64,000 nt of DNA from an uncultured Clostridia bacterium (GCA_945787805.1 CALZID010000002.1:1-64000); one strand, 5' to 3'. Numbered from the stretch's first letter, positions 26,062 to 35,623 are shown. The notes: generated from the letters alone by a model not told the origin. Program-made: numbers and translations.

Positions 26062-28671
26062 TTATTTATTAAACTGTTTTTGCAATTCGAGAATTGCATT
26101 TTTTACTTCGCTCGTCACTTCGTCAACAGTCTTTCCGTCCGTAGATATTTCATCACCGAATGCAACATCTACTTTATGTTTGCCCTTATTCTTTCTGTCG
26201 TAGAAACTCATAATCGTTTTTCCTTTTGGAAAAATCTCAAAAGAGCCGTTGATATATACGGGAATAATGGGTACGCCCGCATCAAGTGCCAACACCGACG
26301 CACCGTTTTTCATTGTGCGGAATATTCCGTCTTTACTGCGAGTACCTTCGGGATGAATAAGCACGCACCAGCCTTCATGAAGTTTTTCTTTAAGACTGTT
26401 CATTGAGCTGACATTCATTCCACCGCGGTCAACGGGCACCATACCCGTTGTTTTAATGAGTTTTTTGCTTAAAATATCATTGTGAAAAGCTTCTTTTTTC
26501 GCCATACAGCAAAGCTTGTTGAACTGCTCTTTTGAAAATGCCATCGAAACGAAAAGATAGTCAATTTTTGAAGCGTGATTTGCGCAGATAATATATCCTT
26601 TATCTTTCGGTAAAGCTTCTGCATTCTTAATTGTAACATCATAGCAAGAATTTGCAAGATTTCTAACCGCATTATATATTCGATAGTCGCTTTCGGTTTT
26701 TTCAAAAGGATAATTATGAGTATTCGCACGCTCTTCCGCTTCGTCCGTTGCACCGTTTTCAACCACGGTTACAATGTCGGCAACCGTCATTGTTTTTGAA
26801 TAGACTTTTTCAACATTTATACCGTATTCTTCTTCGATTTCCATAGCCATATCAACCGAGCTTAACGAGTCAATTGAGAGTTCTTCAAAAATCTTTGTAT
26901 TCTCGGTGATTTGTGATGCGGGAGTGCCCGAAACCTTTGACACAATGGCAATAATCTTTGAAAGCAGGCTGTCGTCGGCAATTGTTTCTTCAACTGAATT
27001 TTCACCATTGCGAGCGTCTATTGCCATCTTTTTTAGCAGATATCTCTTCGGCTTTTGTAAAGATGTGCGGGGAATTTCATTTACAAAGTGAATTTTAAAA
27101 AGTCGCATATTTTGAGCAACCTGTGAGCTTTTCTCTTTAAGATACTGCTCAATTTTTGCCTTTAATTCTTCTCTTTCGGCTACTACAAAAGCGTGAATTT
27201 CATCATAATCTTTGTTTTCGGCAGGAACGCCGCTGATTACAAACTCTTTAACACCGTCAATCCCTTGGTATTTTTCTTCCAAATCATCGGGAGTAACTTT
27301 TTTGCCTGTTGCGAGAACAATGTTTTCTTTGCAGCGACCGACGATTTTTATGTATCCGTTTTCATCCATAACACCTAAATCGCCGCTCTTGAACCATCCG
27401 TCTTCAGTAAACGCTTCTTTTGTTGCTTCTTCATCACGGAAATAGCCTTTCATCATATAAGGTGACTTAACAAGAATTTCACCTTCATCGCTGAATTTGA
27501 TTTGAACATCGGGATATGGCTTGCCGCAGGAATCGGTTTGAATTGACTCTGCAACATTACCGATTGTAGGAATATTTGTTTCAGATGCGCCGTAAGTTAT
27601 AAGAATATTAAAGCCTGTTCCGTAATAAAAATCTGCAACCTCTTGACTTAAAGGCGCACCGGCGGAGCAAAGGAATGTAAGGCTTCCGCCGAATCCTTCG
27701 TGAATACTCTTAAACAATTTCTTGCCAAGTAACGAACCTTTTTCTCTTCTTAATTTTAAACAAATCGGAAAGAATTGTTGAAACATAATTCTTGTTGCGG
27801 GTTTTGAATTGATTTTGCGAAGCACCGCAGTTCTGAACAGTTCATAAACCTTTGGAACAGCAGGTAAAACCGTTGGGTGATATTCTGCAAAAGCACCTAA
27901 AATTGCTTCTGCCGCAACAGTTTCAATGTAATGTACATCACCACCGCAAAGGGCGGGGCCCAAAACAAGACAAATTACACCGTAAATATGACTGTTTGGA
28001 ATAATTGAGAGAAAACGGTCATTCTCTGAAAGCTTCTGCACACCGATAGTCATCTGTGTAGTCTTAATAAGACTGTCGTGGTAGTGCATAATTCCCGCTG
28101 ATTTACGGGTTGTGCCCGACGAAAAGATTATGCACGCCACATTCTCATCACCGTCTGCGGTTTGGGGCAAATCTGCCGAAACCCTTTCTGCAGAGCCTTC
28201 AAAGAGTGAGCAGTCAAGAATATTAAAGGCAGGGAACGGGAATTTTGATAAATCGCCTATTTTTTCACGGGAACTTTTTGACAAAAACATAGCGCGCACA
28301 TCTGAACGCTCAACAAACTCGCAAAGCTCTATGCCCGTTAAAGATGCATCAATTAAAGAGGCGGTACATTTAATTTTGCAAGATGCTAAAAATGCAATAG
28401 TCCATTCGGGGCTGCTTTCTGCAACAAAAGCAATTCTGTCGCCCGCCTTAATGCCTGCGTCAATAAGCTTTTCTGCATATTTTTCTGCTGCCGCAAAAAC
28501 TTTGCCATAGCTATAAATGCGTTTATCACCGTTATTCATAGTGATTGACATTGCACGCTTGTTTAAATGTTTTGAATTTAATTCATAAATAGAGTCAAAA
28601 ATATTCATCTCTCTGTGAGCAATCTGCTCCCCTTTCGTAAAATACATACTAAATTTTAACACATTCGCCAT
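26062..28671 (-). CDS. Three-domain acyl ligase-ACP-acyltransferase
   Basis: An 869-residue fusion. Residues 1-550 are an AMP-forming acyl ligase: IIFSSGTTRKSAG at 181-193, DGWFKSGDLG, and a C-terminal PRTSLQKPKRYLL lysine region. Residues about 565-640 are a carrier domain with phosphopantetheine Ser602 (SIDSLSSVD). Residues about 665-869 are a PlsC-type acyltransferase with H699-x4-D704 (NHASKIDYLF) and HPEGTRS (773-779). I infer that an acyl group is activated, held on the internal carrier and transferred to an alcohol or amine headgroup. The E. coli Aas fusion has the opposite order and no ACP. It is convergent with the SCP2/transketolase operon. The SD is AAAGGGG. Confidence 0.92.
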   Translation of the reverse strand: MANVLKFSMYFTKGEQIAHREMNIFDSIYELNSKHLNKRAMSITMNNGDKRIYSYGKVFAAAEKYAEKLIDAGIKAGDRIAFVAESSPEWTIAFLASCKIKCTASLIDASLTGIELCEFVERSDVRAMFLSKSSREKIGDLSKFPFPAFNILDCSLFEGSAERVSADLPQTADGDENVACIIFSSGTTRKSAGIMHYHDSLIKTTQMTIGVQKLSENDRFLSIIPNSHIYGVICLVLGPALCGGDVHYIETVAAEAILGAFAEYHPTVLPAVPKVYELFRTAVLRKINSKPATRIMFQQFFPICLKLRREKGSLLGKKLFKSIHEGFGGSLTFLCSAGAPLSQEVADFYYGTGFNILITYGASETNIPTIGNVAESIQTDSCGKPYPDVQIKFSDEGEILVKSPYMMKGYFRDEEATKEAFTEDGWFKSGDLGVMDENGYIKIVGRCKENIVLATGKKVTPDDLEEKYQGIDGVKEFVISGVPAENKDYDEIHAFVVAEREELKAKIEQYLKEKSSQVAQNMRLFKIHFVNEIPRTSLQKPKRYLLKKMAIDARNGENSVEETIADDSLLSKIIAIVSKVSGTPASQITENTKIFEELSIDSLSSVDMAMEIEEEYGINVEKVYSKTMTVADIVTVVENGATDEAEERANTHNYPFEKTESDYRIYNAVRNLANSCYDVTIKNAEALPKDKGYIICANHASKIDYLFVSMAFSKEQFNKLCCMAKKEAFHNDILSKKLIKTTGMVPVDRGGMNVSSMNSLKEKLHEGWCVLIHPEGTRSKDGIFRTMKNGASVLALDAGVPIIPVYINGSFEIFPKGKTIMSFYDRKNKGKHKVDVAFGDEISTDGKTVDEVTSEVKNAILELQKQFNK

Positions 28672-28688
28672 TTTGTGTCAATTTTTTC

Positions 28689-29555
28689 TTATTTTTTTGA
28701 TTTTCTGTATGATACGGGAGTTGTTCCCAAATATTCCTTAAAAATACGGTTAAAGTGACTTAAACTTGCATAACCGAGAATATTTGAAATCTCAATAATC
28801 GGAGTGTCCGTGTCTTTTAATAACTCACATGCCTTATTCATTTTAATACTTTTAAGATACTCAACTACGGTTTTTCCTGTGTGCTTTTTAAATTGCTCAA
28901 TAACAACGGGGGGACAAAATCCGGCAAGCAAATAAACATCGTTAGCCGAACAGCCAGAGTATTTCGGCGAGTGTATCTTATTGAGCACTTCCGTAAACCA
29001 TTTCGGACAGTCAAGGTCAGAAGAAATCTTATTTTTATAAAGAATACACACTGCTTCAACAATCATTTCACATATAAGAACACGGAATTTTTCGTCCGAA
29101 TTAAAATTGAGAAGGCTTATTCTTTCCGCAATTTTTACAAAGTACTCTAATTCGCTAACCGATAAATTTGTTGTTGCCTGTGCGTTTCCGATAAATTCAT
29201 CAATGGATAAATCCAAGGCATTACAAATCTTTTCAAGTTTTTCGGGAGTTACGCTGATATTTATATGAGTGCACTTTTTCGCCTGGGAAGAAACGATTTT
29301 GTGGCTGTCTTTCGGTTGAATCAGTTGTAGTGTGCCTTTGTGCAGCTCACGGCATTCCCCGTTTATTTTGTGAAGCGCTTCACCCGATGTTACAATAAAA
29401 AATTCATAAAAATTATGACAGTGCAAAGAAGTGGTTTCAGAATTCCACCAGTGACACGCAACACCATACTTATTTAAGGATTTATTATTATGATAATCCA
29501 CTAAAATTACTAAATTATCATTATCGTTTTTTTGAATTGTGTTCAATTTGCACAC
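28689..29555 (-). CDS. AraC-family transcriptional regulator
   Basis: A 288-residue regulator. The N-terminal half has the cupin-like effector pattern HCHNFYEFFIVTSGEALHKING. The last 100 residues are two helix-turn-helix motifs, with the typical IIEISNILGYASLSHFNRIFKEYLGTTPVSYRKSKK split over residues about 252-288. It lies divergent to the PHP-symporter-deacetylase operon and probably controls it in response to an oligosaccharide; this is inference from position. The start is a GTG at 29555 with a GGGG very close by; a TTG three codons further in is possible. Confidence 0.9.
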   Translation of the reverse strand: MCKLNTIQKNDNDNLVILVDYHNNKSLNKYGVACHWWNSETTSLHCHNFYEFFIVTSGEALHKINGECRELHKGTLQLIQPKDSHKIVSSQAKKCTHINISVTPEKLEKICNALDLSIDEFIGNAQATTNLSVSELEYFVKIAERISLLNFNSDEKFRVLICEMIVEAVCILYKNKISSDLDCPKWFTEVLNKIHSPKYSGCSANDVYLLAGFCPPVVIEQFKKHTGKTVVEYLKSIKMNKACELLKDTDTPIIEISNILGYASLSHFNRIFKEYLGTTPVSYRKSKK

Positions 29556-29716
29556 ATCCCCTGTCGAATTCTTTATATGAAAATTTTGCTGTTTTGAGTA
29601 TTATAATGTCAATTATACAGGAAAAAATTAAAAAAATCACCTATTTTCTTTAAATTATAGCAAGAATTAAATATAAATATGTTATAGAATAAAAATGAGA
29701 AATAAAATTAAAAGGG

Positions 29717-30970
29717 GTGATACTTATAATTCTTAACCACCACATTACAAAAGACAAAGAAGGCTTGTATTATACAATACCCTTTGATGTGCCCGATAAT
29801 GTTGAAAAAATCACTGTCAGCTATGACTATTTCCGTAAAGGCAAGGGATTTATTGCGGACTTAAAACCGTCAAACACAATTGACATTGGCCTTGAAGATG
29901 AAAAAGGCAATTTTTTGGGTTGGTCGGGCAGTGCTCATAAATCTGTCAGCGTAGGCGAATACTCTTCAACTCCCGGATACCTTTGCGGTGCAATTCGCCC
30001 GGGGAAATGGAAAATTATTGTAGGTGCTTATCATATAATGCCCGACGGCGTTGATGTTACATACAACATTGATTTCAAATTTAAGGGAGAGCGATTACTT
30101 TTCGGTGACTTGCATATTCACACAACTGCTTCTGACGGAAAGCTCAGCGCTTTTGAAGTGGGTACTCTTGCAAAGAGCAAAGGGCTTGATTTTATCGCCC
30201 TTGCCAATCACAACAATTTTTCGGAAAACTTTTTCTTACCCCATATTGACGGGTTAACATTTATCCCCGCAGTTGAGTGGACGCATTATAAGGGGCACAT
30301 AAACTTTTTCGGTGTTGCAAATCCATTTGAAAACTCCTTTGTTGCAAATACAAAAGAAGATATGAATAAGCTTATATCAAACGCTCGGTCAAAGGGTGCT
30401 GTTATTTCGATCAATCACCCCAAATGCAGAATTTGCCCGTATTTGTGGGAAGACGAAAATGCCTTTGATATGATGGAAATCTGGAACGGCCCTATGCGCA
30501 AAACCAACACCGACTCGATTAAGTGGTGGACTGAATTACTTTGTAAGGGAAGAAAAATTCCCGCCGTCGGGGGCAGTGATTTCCATAAACCTAAAAGCTT
30601 TGCAAGGCTTTCTAATCCCGTAACAGGCGTATACTCAAAATCACCTGCGCCCCATGATATTTTAGACGCAATAAAGAAAGGTAAAGCCTTTATAAGTAAC
30701 AGTGTTGACGGAGTTAGACTGAACCTTAAATACGGTGAATATTCAATGGGTGACACCGCCGAATACAACGCTGATATTCCCCTTGTTATAGAGAGTAATG
30801 CAAAGAATTTAATACTTGTAACCGATAAAGGCGAAAAGAGTATTAAACTTTCAAACGGCATTGCACAAATCAGGCAAGAAAAAGTGAATTTTGCCTATGT
30901 AAAAGCCGTTAAGGGCTTTGGCAATATAAAAACAATTACAGCGATATCAAATCCAATATATTTTGAGTAG
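29717..30970 (+). CDS. PHP-domain metal-dependent phosphoesterase-like protein
   Basis: About 415 residues. An N-terminal beta-rich domain (about 1-130) precedes a PHP domain with the metal motifs DLHIHTTASDG, ANHNNF, the later INHPKC and GSDFHKPK. PHP enzymes use three metals to hydrolyse phosphoesters or related bonds. It heads an operon with a MelB-type symporter and a ChbG-type deacetylase, so it probably acts on a sugar-phosphate or carbohydrate ester. The start is unclear: the frame opens at GTG 29717, inside the SD-like AAAAGGGGTGAT. Translation more likely begins at ATA 29726 or ATT 29729, both rare start codons. Confidence 0.85.
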   Translation: MILIILNHHITKDKEGLYYTIPFDVPDNVEKITVSYDYFRKGKGFIADLKPSNTIDIGLEDEKGNFLGWSGSAHKSVSVGEYSSTPGYLCGAIRPGKWKIIVGAYHIMPDGVDVTYNIDFKFKGERLLFGDLHIHTTASDGKLSAFEVGTLAKSKGLDFIALANHNNFSENFFLPHIDGLTFIPAVEWTHYKGHINFFGVANPFENSFVANTKEDMNKLISNARSKGAVISINHPKCRICPYLWEDENAFDMMEIWNGPMRKTNTDSIKWWTELLCKGRKIPAVGGSDFHKPKSFARLSNPVTGVYSKSPAPHDILDAIKKGKAFISNSVDGVRLNLKYGEYSMGDTAEYNADIPLVIESNAKNLILVTDKGEKSIKLSNGIAQIRQEKVNFAYVKAVKGFGNIKTITAISNPIYFE

Positions 30971-30981
30971 GAGATTTTATT

Positions 30982-32280
30982 ATGACTGAAAACAAAACAC
31001 TGCAAAAAACATCGCCGTTCCGTTACGGTATCGGTATGTTCGGCACATCAATGCCCATAAATATGTTCAAATCATTTGCCGCAATTTTTTATGTGGATAT
31101 GCTGGGGCTTGATATGAAGAAATATTCTCTTGTTCTGCTTATCTACACATTTGTTGACGCGATAGACAATCCCGTTTACGGATTTTTGTCAGACAGAACA
31201 CGCACAAAATGGGGCAGACGCAGACCTTGGCTCATTATCGGCGCACCCTTATTAGTGCTTTGTTTCATACTGTTTTTCAATGTCCCATCGTTTATCGAAA
31301 GCGAAAAAGGAATGCTGTTTATTTATATGCTTTTGATGTACATACTGACAGGTACACTTGATTCACTTGTAAACGCCAACTACGGTGCGTTGTTCCCCGA
31401 GCTTTTCCGAAGTGACGATAAAAGAGCAAAAACCAACGGTATTCGTCAGGTTTGTCAACTTTTCGCAATGGCAATAAGCATCGCTCTTACCCCTATGATT
31501 ACAGAAAAAATCGGCTATCGCCTGACTGCTTTGATTTACGGCGTGCTCGCCATTATTGTTATGATGTATTGCTTCGTGGGTTGCCGTGAAAGCACCGATT
31601 ACGAAGAGCTTGAAAAACCGAAGCTTGTTGACAGTATAGTAGCCCTTGTTAAAAATCCTCACTTCTGGATTTTCGGCTTTGCCGGAGCTTTTTATTCTTC
31701 TGCATTCGCTCTTATTTCACAGGCATTGCCTTTCTATGTAAAATACACCTTAGGTCTTGGCGGAAGCACTACCACAATAATGTTAGGTATAGTTCTGGGT
31801 GTTGCGGTTATAGGAATTTTGGTTTGGTCAAAAATTGCTAAAAAATTACCCGTTATGACAATTTGGAGAACGGGATTTATAATTATGGCAATCGGATTTA
31901 TTCCACTGTATTTTGCAAAGGTGCTTCCTTTGGCAATAGCCATTGCGGCGGTTATGGGCTTCGGTATAGCCGCTTGTCTTACAACTATGGACTGTATCGG
32001 TGCAAAGATTGTTGACGACGATTACCGCAGAAACGGAGTTAAGCGAGAAGGTATCATAAACAGTCTTATGGGTGTTATGAACAGACTTAACGGACTTTAT
32101 ACTTCTCTTGCGTTCTTTATTGCGTCTGAATACTTCGGTTTTATCAGCGGTGACGAGCCCGGTGATAATCCCGGTCTTGCCGCAAAGGTTCTGCTTTGCG
32201 TATTCCCCTGTGCGGCAATGGTTTTGGCAACCGTTATTTCTTTCTTCCTGAAGTTACCGGAGAGCAAGGAAAATGAGTAA
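30982..32280 (+). CDS. MelB-type sugar:cation symporter (GPH family)
   Basis: A 432-residue 12-helix symporter with the GPH-type helix II signature FVDAIDNPVYGFLSDRT and RTKWGRRRPWLIIGAP. It lies 11 bases after the PHP gene and overlaps the deacetylase gene by eight bases, so the three are one unit. It probably imports the oligosaccharide that is then deacetylated by the downstream ChbG/YdjC protein; the specific sugar is unknown. Length is typical (about 430-500). Confidence 0.9.
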   Translation: MTENKTLQKTSPFRYGIGMFGTSMPINMFKSFAAIFYVDMLGLDMKKYSLVLLIYTFVDAIDNPVYGFLSDRTRTKWGRRRPWLIIGAPLLVLCFILFFNVPSFIESEKGMLFIYMLLMYILTGTLDSLVNANYGALFPELFRSDDKRAKTNGIRQVCQLFAMAISIALTPMITEKIGYRLTALIYGVLAIIVMMYCFVGCRESTDYEELEKPKLVDSIVALVKNPHFWIFGFAGAFYSSAFALISQALPFYVKYTLGLGGSTTTIMLGIVLGVAVIGILVWSKIAKKLPVMTIWRTGFIIMAIGFIPLYFAKVLPLAIAIAAVMGFGIAACLTTMDCIGAKIVDDDYRRNGVKREGIINSLMGVMNRLNGLYTSLAFFIASEYFGFISGDEPGDNPGLAAKVLLCVFPCAAMVLATVISFFLKLPESKENE

Positions 32281-33109
32281 ATATCTTATAATCAATGCGG
32301 ACGATTTCGGTTATAACGAGCAGCAAAACAGCGCAATAATTGAGTTGTTAAATGAAGGCCTTATCACTTCAACCTCTCTGCTCACTGTTGCCCCGCAAGC
32401 AAAAGCCGCCGTCGATTTTTCAAAGAAAAACAATGTCTGTGTGGGAGTTCATCTTACAATCAATTCCGATAATGAAAACAATAAATGGCAAGGTCTTTCA
32501 AATGTAAAATCATTCAAAGACGGTTTGCCCCACAGTCAAAAGGATTTAATTTTTAAAACAACGAGAAAAGATGTCAGAAAAGAATTGGAAGAACAGTACC
32601 GATTTATAACCGACAACGGCGGTACTGTTGACCACGCAGATAACCATTGCGGAACTCTTTACGGAATTAACGGCAGAAGATTTTATATTGACGCCTTTGA
32701 TTTTTGTGCGGAGCATAAGCTTCCTTACAGATTTCCCAAAACAAGCGGTTTCCTTGAAAGACAACTTGGGAGAAGTGTTCCCGAGGTTATAAAAAAATAT
32801 CAGCAGATGATAGTGCGTTCAGGAGAAAAAAGGGGCGTGAAGCTGCTTGATGACTTAGTTTCAAACCCTTGGTCCATAAGCAGAATAGGTGACTGTAATA
32901 CTCTTGAAAAGTATTATCTTGACGCGGTTGACAACTGCATTGACGGTGTAACCGAAATATTTTTGCACCCGGCACTGCCCACCAATAACAATGATGCGGA
33001 ATGGCAAAAAAGAGTGTTTGAATATGAAATACTCAAAAGCGGTTGTCTTCTTGAAAGGGCAAAGCAAAAAGGAATAACCGTAGTCAGTTGGAAAATATTT
33101 GACACATAA
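32273..33109 (+). CDS. ChbG/YdjC-family carbohydrate deacetylase
   Basis: A 278-residue NodB-unrelated deacetylase family member. It has INADDFGYNEQQN at residues about 6-18, VGVHLTINS and VDHADNHCGTLYG, whose Asp and His residues bind the metal. ChbG removes one N-acetyl group from chitobiose- or chitotriose-type substrates so that they can be cleaved and used as inducers. It overlaps the symporter by eight bases. Together with the symporter and the AraC regulator this suggests uptake and deacetylation of an N-acetylated oligosaccharide, possibly of host-glycan or chitin origin. Confidence 0.88.
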   Translation: MSKYLIINADDFGYNEQQNSAIIELLNEGLITSTSLLTVAPQAKAAVDFSKKNNVCVGVHLTINSDNENNKWQGLSNVKSFKDGLPHSQKDLIFKTTRKDVRKELEEQYRFITDNGGTVDHADNHCGTLYGINGRRFYIDAFDFCAEHKLPYRFPKTSGFLERQLGRSVPEVIKKYQQMIVRSGEKRGVKLLDDLVSNPWSISRIGDCNTLEKYYLDAVDNCIDGVTEIFLHPALPTNNNDAEWQKRVFEYEILKSGCLLERAKQKGITVVSWKIFDT

Positions 33110-33110
33110 T

Positions 33111-33164
33111 AAAAAAAGACACACTTTCCGGTGCCGAGCGCCGACAAGGAAGTGTGCCTTTTTT
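33111..33164. terminator. Bidirectional terminator
   Basis: GACACACTTTCC and GGAAGTGTGCC arms, A-run on the left and T-run on the right. It separates the deacetylase gene from the convergent antiporter. Confidence 0.85.
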
Positions 33165-33165
33165 A

Positions 33166-34350
33166 TTAACATTTCTTTTCAATTTCTCCTGCTTTTGTGA
33201 GAGCCGTTTTTGTCAGCAGCGGTCCTATCAATTCATAGACAAGCGTTGCGCAAAGAATAACCGCTCTAATTTGTTCACCGTATTCGGGAATAACGGTTAA
33301 TGACAACTGTGCCATACCGATTGCCACACCCGCTTGGGGTAAAAGCGTTATGCCGAGATATTTTTTTACATTCTTTTCGGTTTTAACAAGAGCGCAGCCG
33401 AGCATTGCGCCGAAATATTTACCCGATGAGCGAAGCACTAAATAAAGCACCCCGATAAGTCCCACAGTTTTGAAAACTTCAAAATTAAACTCTGCGCCTG
33501 AAATCACAAAGAAGAGCATAAATAGTGGGGGCGTCCAACGGTCAGTACATTCCATAACCGCATCGCTGACCTTTGAGAAGTTAGCCATTGCCGCACCGAT
33601 TGCCATACAGAGCAAAAGCGACGAAAGCCCTAACATCTCCGAAAGTCCCACACCTAAAAATACTGCCGTAACTGCCAATGAAACTCTGTTTGCACGGGAT
33701 AAAAAGAATTTTGTTGCAACCGACAACACAAATCCCACCGCAAAACCGATTACCAGTGAGCCCAGAATTTCAGCTATGGGCATAACAAGAGTTTCTTTTA
33801 TGTTGAAGCCGCCGCCTTTGCCCAAGGTTTTTGCCACGCTTGACAGAATTGAAAACAGCATTAAGCAAACGGCATCGTCAACCGCTACAACGGGCAAAAG
33901 TGTTGATGTAACAGGGCCTTTTGCTTTGTATTGTCGCACGACCATCAAGGTTGCCGCAGGGGCAGTGGCAGATGCGATTGCACCTAATATAAGGGCTAAT
34001 GATATATCGACTTTTAATAAAATCATCACGGTTGAAACAAGGGCGGTTGCGCCTACCGCTTCAAAAAGTGTGATTAAAAATATTTTTGCCCCCAACTGTT
34101 TAAGTGACGACAATTTAAACTCGCCGCCGATTGAAAATGCAATAAAACCCAGTGCCGCATTTGTGAGTACAGTAAAACCTTCAACATTTTCCGTTGTAAA
34201 AATGTTTAGGCAATAAGGGCCTACCAAAAGTCCCGCAATAAGATAGCCCGTAACATTCGGCAAGTTTATTTTTTTCATAACTCTTGTCATCAGCAAGCCC
34301 ATAATCATTGCCAATGACAAACTAAAAAGTGTATTCATATTATTTTGCAA
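33166..34350 (-). CDS. Cation:proton antiporter (CPA2/KefB type)
   Basis: A 394-residue membrane protein with about 12-13 hydrophobic helices. It shows the CPA2 patterns TGYLIAGLLVGP near the N-terminus, SATAPAATLMVVRQYKAKGP and VVAVDDAVCLMLFSIL in the core, the latter carrying the acidic pair expected of a proton-coupled antiporter. It lacks the C-terminal TrkA-N nucleotide-binding domain of KefB/KefC. A PII-like gene overlaps its 5' end by 11 bases and probably encodes its regulator. Substrate could be Na+ or K+; not decidable. Confidence 0.88.
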   Translation of the reverse strand: MQNNMNTLFSLSLAMIMGLLMTRVMKKINLPNVTGYLIAGLLVGPYCLNIFTTENVEGFTVLTNAALGFIAFSIGGEFKLSSLKQLGAKIFLITLFEAVGATALVSTVMILLKVDISLALILGAIASATAPAATLMVVRQYKAKGPVTSTLLPVVAVDDAVCLMLFSILSSVAKTLGKGGGFNIKETLVMPIAEILGSLVIGFAVGFVLSVATKFFLSRANRVSLAVTAVFLGVGLSEMLGLSSLLLCMAIGAAMANFSKVSDAVMECTDRWTPPLFMLFFVISGAEFNFEVFKTVGLIGVLYLVLRSSGKYFGAMLGCALVKTEKNVKKYLGITLLPQAGVAIGMAQLSLTVIPEYGEQIRAVILCATLVYELIGPLLTKTALTKAGEIEKKC

Positions 34351-34684
34351 GTCCCTCTATTGTAAGAATCGGCAAAGTCATTAAAATACCTGTGTTTGCC
34401 TTGCCCAAGCCCCCGGTTACATCGTTGACTATTTTTTTAACAGTATCAACCTGTGACTCTTCAATGGCAGAAATAAGAATTTTATTCATTTCTCCGCGCT
34501 CGGGGTTAAGATATTGACGAAGTGAGCCGAAAATCGGAGGCGGCTCAACAGAATTGTGGCTCATAGCCTGCAAAACACCTTCACAGTCAAGCAAAGAGCC
34601 ACCGTGAATTCCCGCCTCAAGCATCAAGGCGAGAGCTTTATCCATGTGTCTTGAATTATTTAGAATTAGAATAAGCAATTGCAT
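34340..34684 (-). CDS. PII-like signalling protein associated with the antiporter
   Basis: A 114-residue protein of the nitrogen-regulatory PII superfamily pattern: MQLLILILNNSRHMDKALALMLEAG at the start, split into a strand and helix, then an insert with PPPIFGSLRQYLN and a final strand GILMTLPILTIEGL. The frame opens at 34717, but AAAGGGTGATTTT precedes the ATG at 34684. It is translationally coupled to the antiporter gene that follows. PII-like proteins are trimers that bind nucleotides and dock on transporters, so it may sense a nucleotide and gate the antiporter. Confidence 0.78.
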   Translation of the reverse strand: MQLLILILNNSRHMDKALALMLEAGIHGGSLLDCEGVLQAMSHNSVEPPPIFGSLRQYLNPERGEMNKILISAIEESQVDTVKKIVNDVTGGLGKANTGILMTLPILTIEGLAK

Positions 34685-34747
34685 AAAATCACCCTTTTTT
34701 CTGTTTTTCGTCTTCATATTATACTCTTTTTATGTTATAATTCAAGT

Positions 34748-35623
34748 ATGGAAAGATATTTGGAATATAAAATTACAGAAAAATATGACGGTGAAAGAGT
34801 GCTGACCTTTTTAAAAGAAGAAATTGAAGCGTCGGCACGGCTTATTCGTCACTTAAAAAACATACCTGACGGCTTGACCTGTAACGGTGAGCATATTCGC
34901 ACCGTAGACATTCTGCATTCGGGGGATTTGTTGTGTATTCATTTACCCGAGCAAGATGACTGTAAGCACAAAATCGTCGAGCCGCTCCCCTACGATTTAA
35001 CAATTCTCTATGAAGATGACGATTTGCTCGTTGTTGATAAGCCTGCGGGACTGCCCTTGCACCCGTCACACAATCATCAAGGCGATACCTTGGCAAACGC
35101 AGTATCATATCACCTTAAAAAGCAGGGCAAAGAAGCGGTCTTCCGTTCAATAGGCAGACTTGACCGAGGCACATCGGGTATAGTTATCTGTGCTCTGAAC
35201 AAATATACCTGCGCCAGACTTTCGGGCAAGGTTTATAAAGAATATATGGCGGTTTGCGAAGGAATTTATGAAGGTGAAGGAGTTATTGACAAGCCCATTT
35301 ACCGTCCCGACCCAGTCCTTACAATCCGCACGGTTGACGACCGTGGCGAAAAAGCCGTTACCAACTGGAAAGCGATTTCAAATTATAACGGCAGAACTCT
35401 TTTGCGTATTCATTTAATAACGGGCAGAACTCATCAGATAAGAGTGCATTTCTCTTCAATGGGTACGCCTTTAACGGGGGACACAATGTACGGCACTCCG
35501 AGAGAAGATATATCCCGTCAGGCGCTTCACTGCTGCTATTGCAGATTTAATCACCCCGTAACAAATGAAGAAATTGAAATACGCTCTCCGCTCCCCCAAG
35601 ATATTGCGCAATTTGTAAAATAA
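34748..35623 (+). CDS. RluA-family pseudouridine synthase
   Basis: A 291-residue enzyme of the RluA type. The catalytic Asp lies in IGRLDRGTSGIV, and GRTHQIRVHFSSMGTPLTGD follows as in all RluA members. Residues 1-90 resemble the S4-like RNA-binding region (YDGERVLTFLKEE). The frame opens at 34679, but the start at 34748 (MERYLEYK) fits family alignments better. It is divergent from the antiporter operon. The target is a uridine in rRNA or tRNA; which one cannot be told. Confidence 0.92.
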   Translation: MERYLEYKITEKYDGERVLTFLKEEIEASARLIRHLKNIPDGLTCNGEHIRTVDILHSGDLLCIHLPEQDDCKHKIVEPLPYDLTILYEDDDLLVVDKPAGLPLHPSHNHQGDTLANAVSYHLKKQGKEAVFRSIGRLDRGTSGIVICALNKYTCARLSGKVYKEYMAVCEGIYEGEGVIDKPIYRPDPVLTIRTVDDRGEKAVTNWKAISNYNGRTLLRIHLITGRTHQIRVHFSSMGTPLTGDTMYGTPREDISRQALHCCYCRFNHPVTNEEIEIRSPLPQDIAQFVK

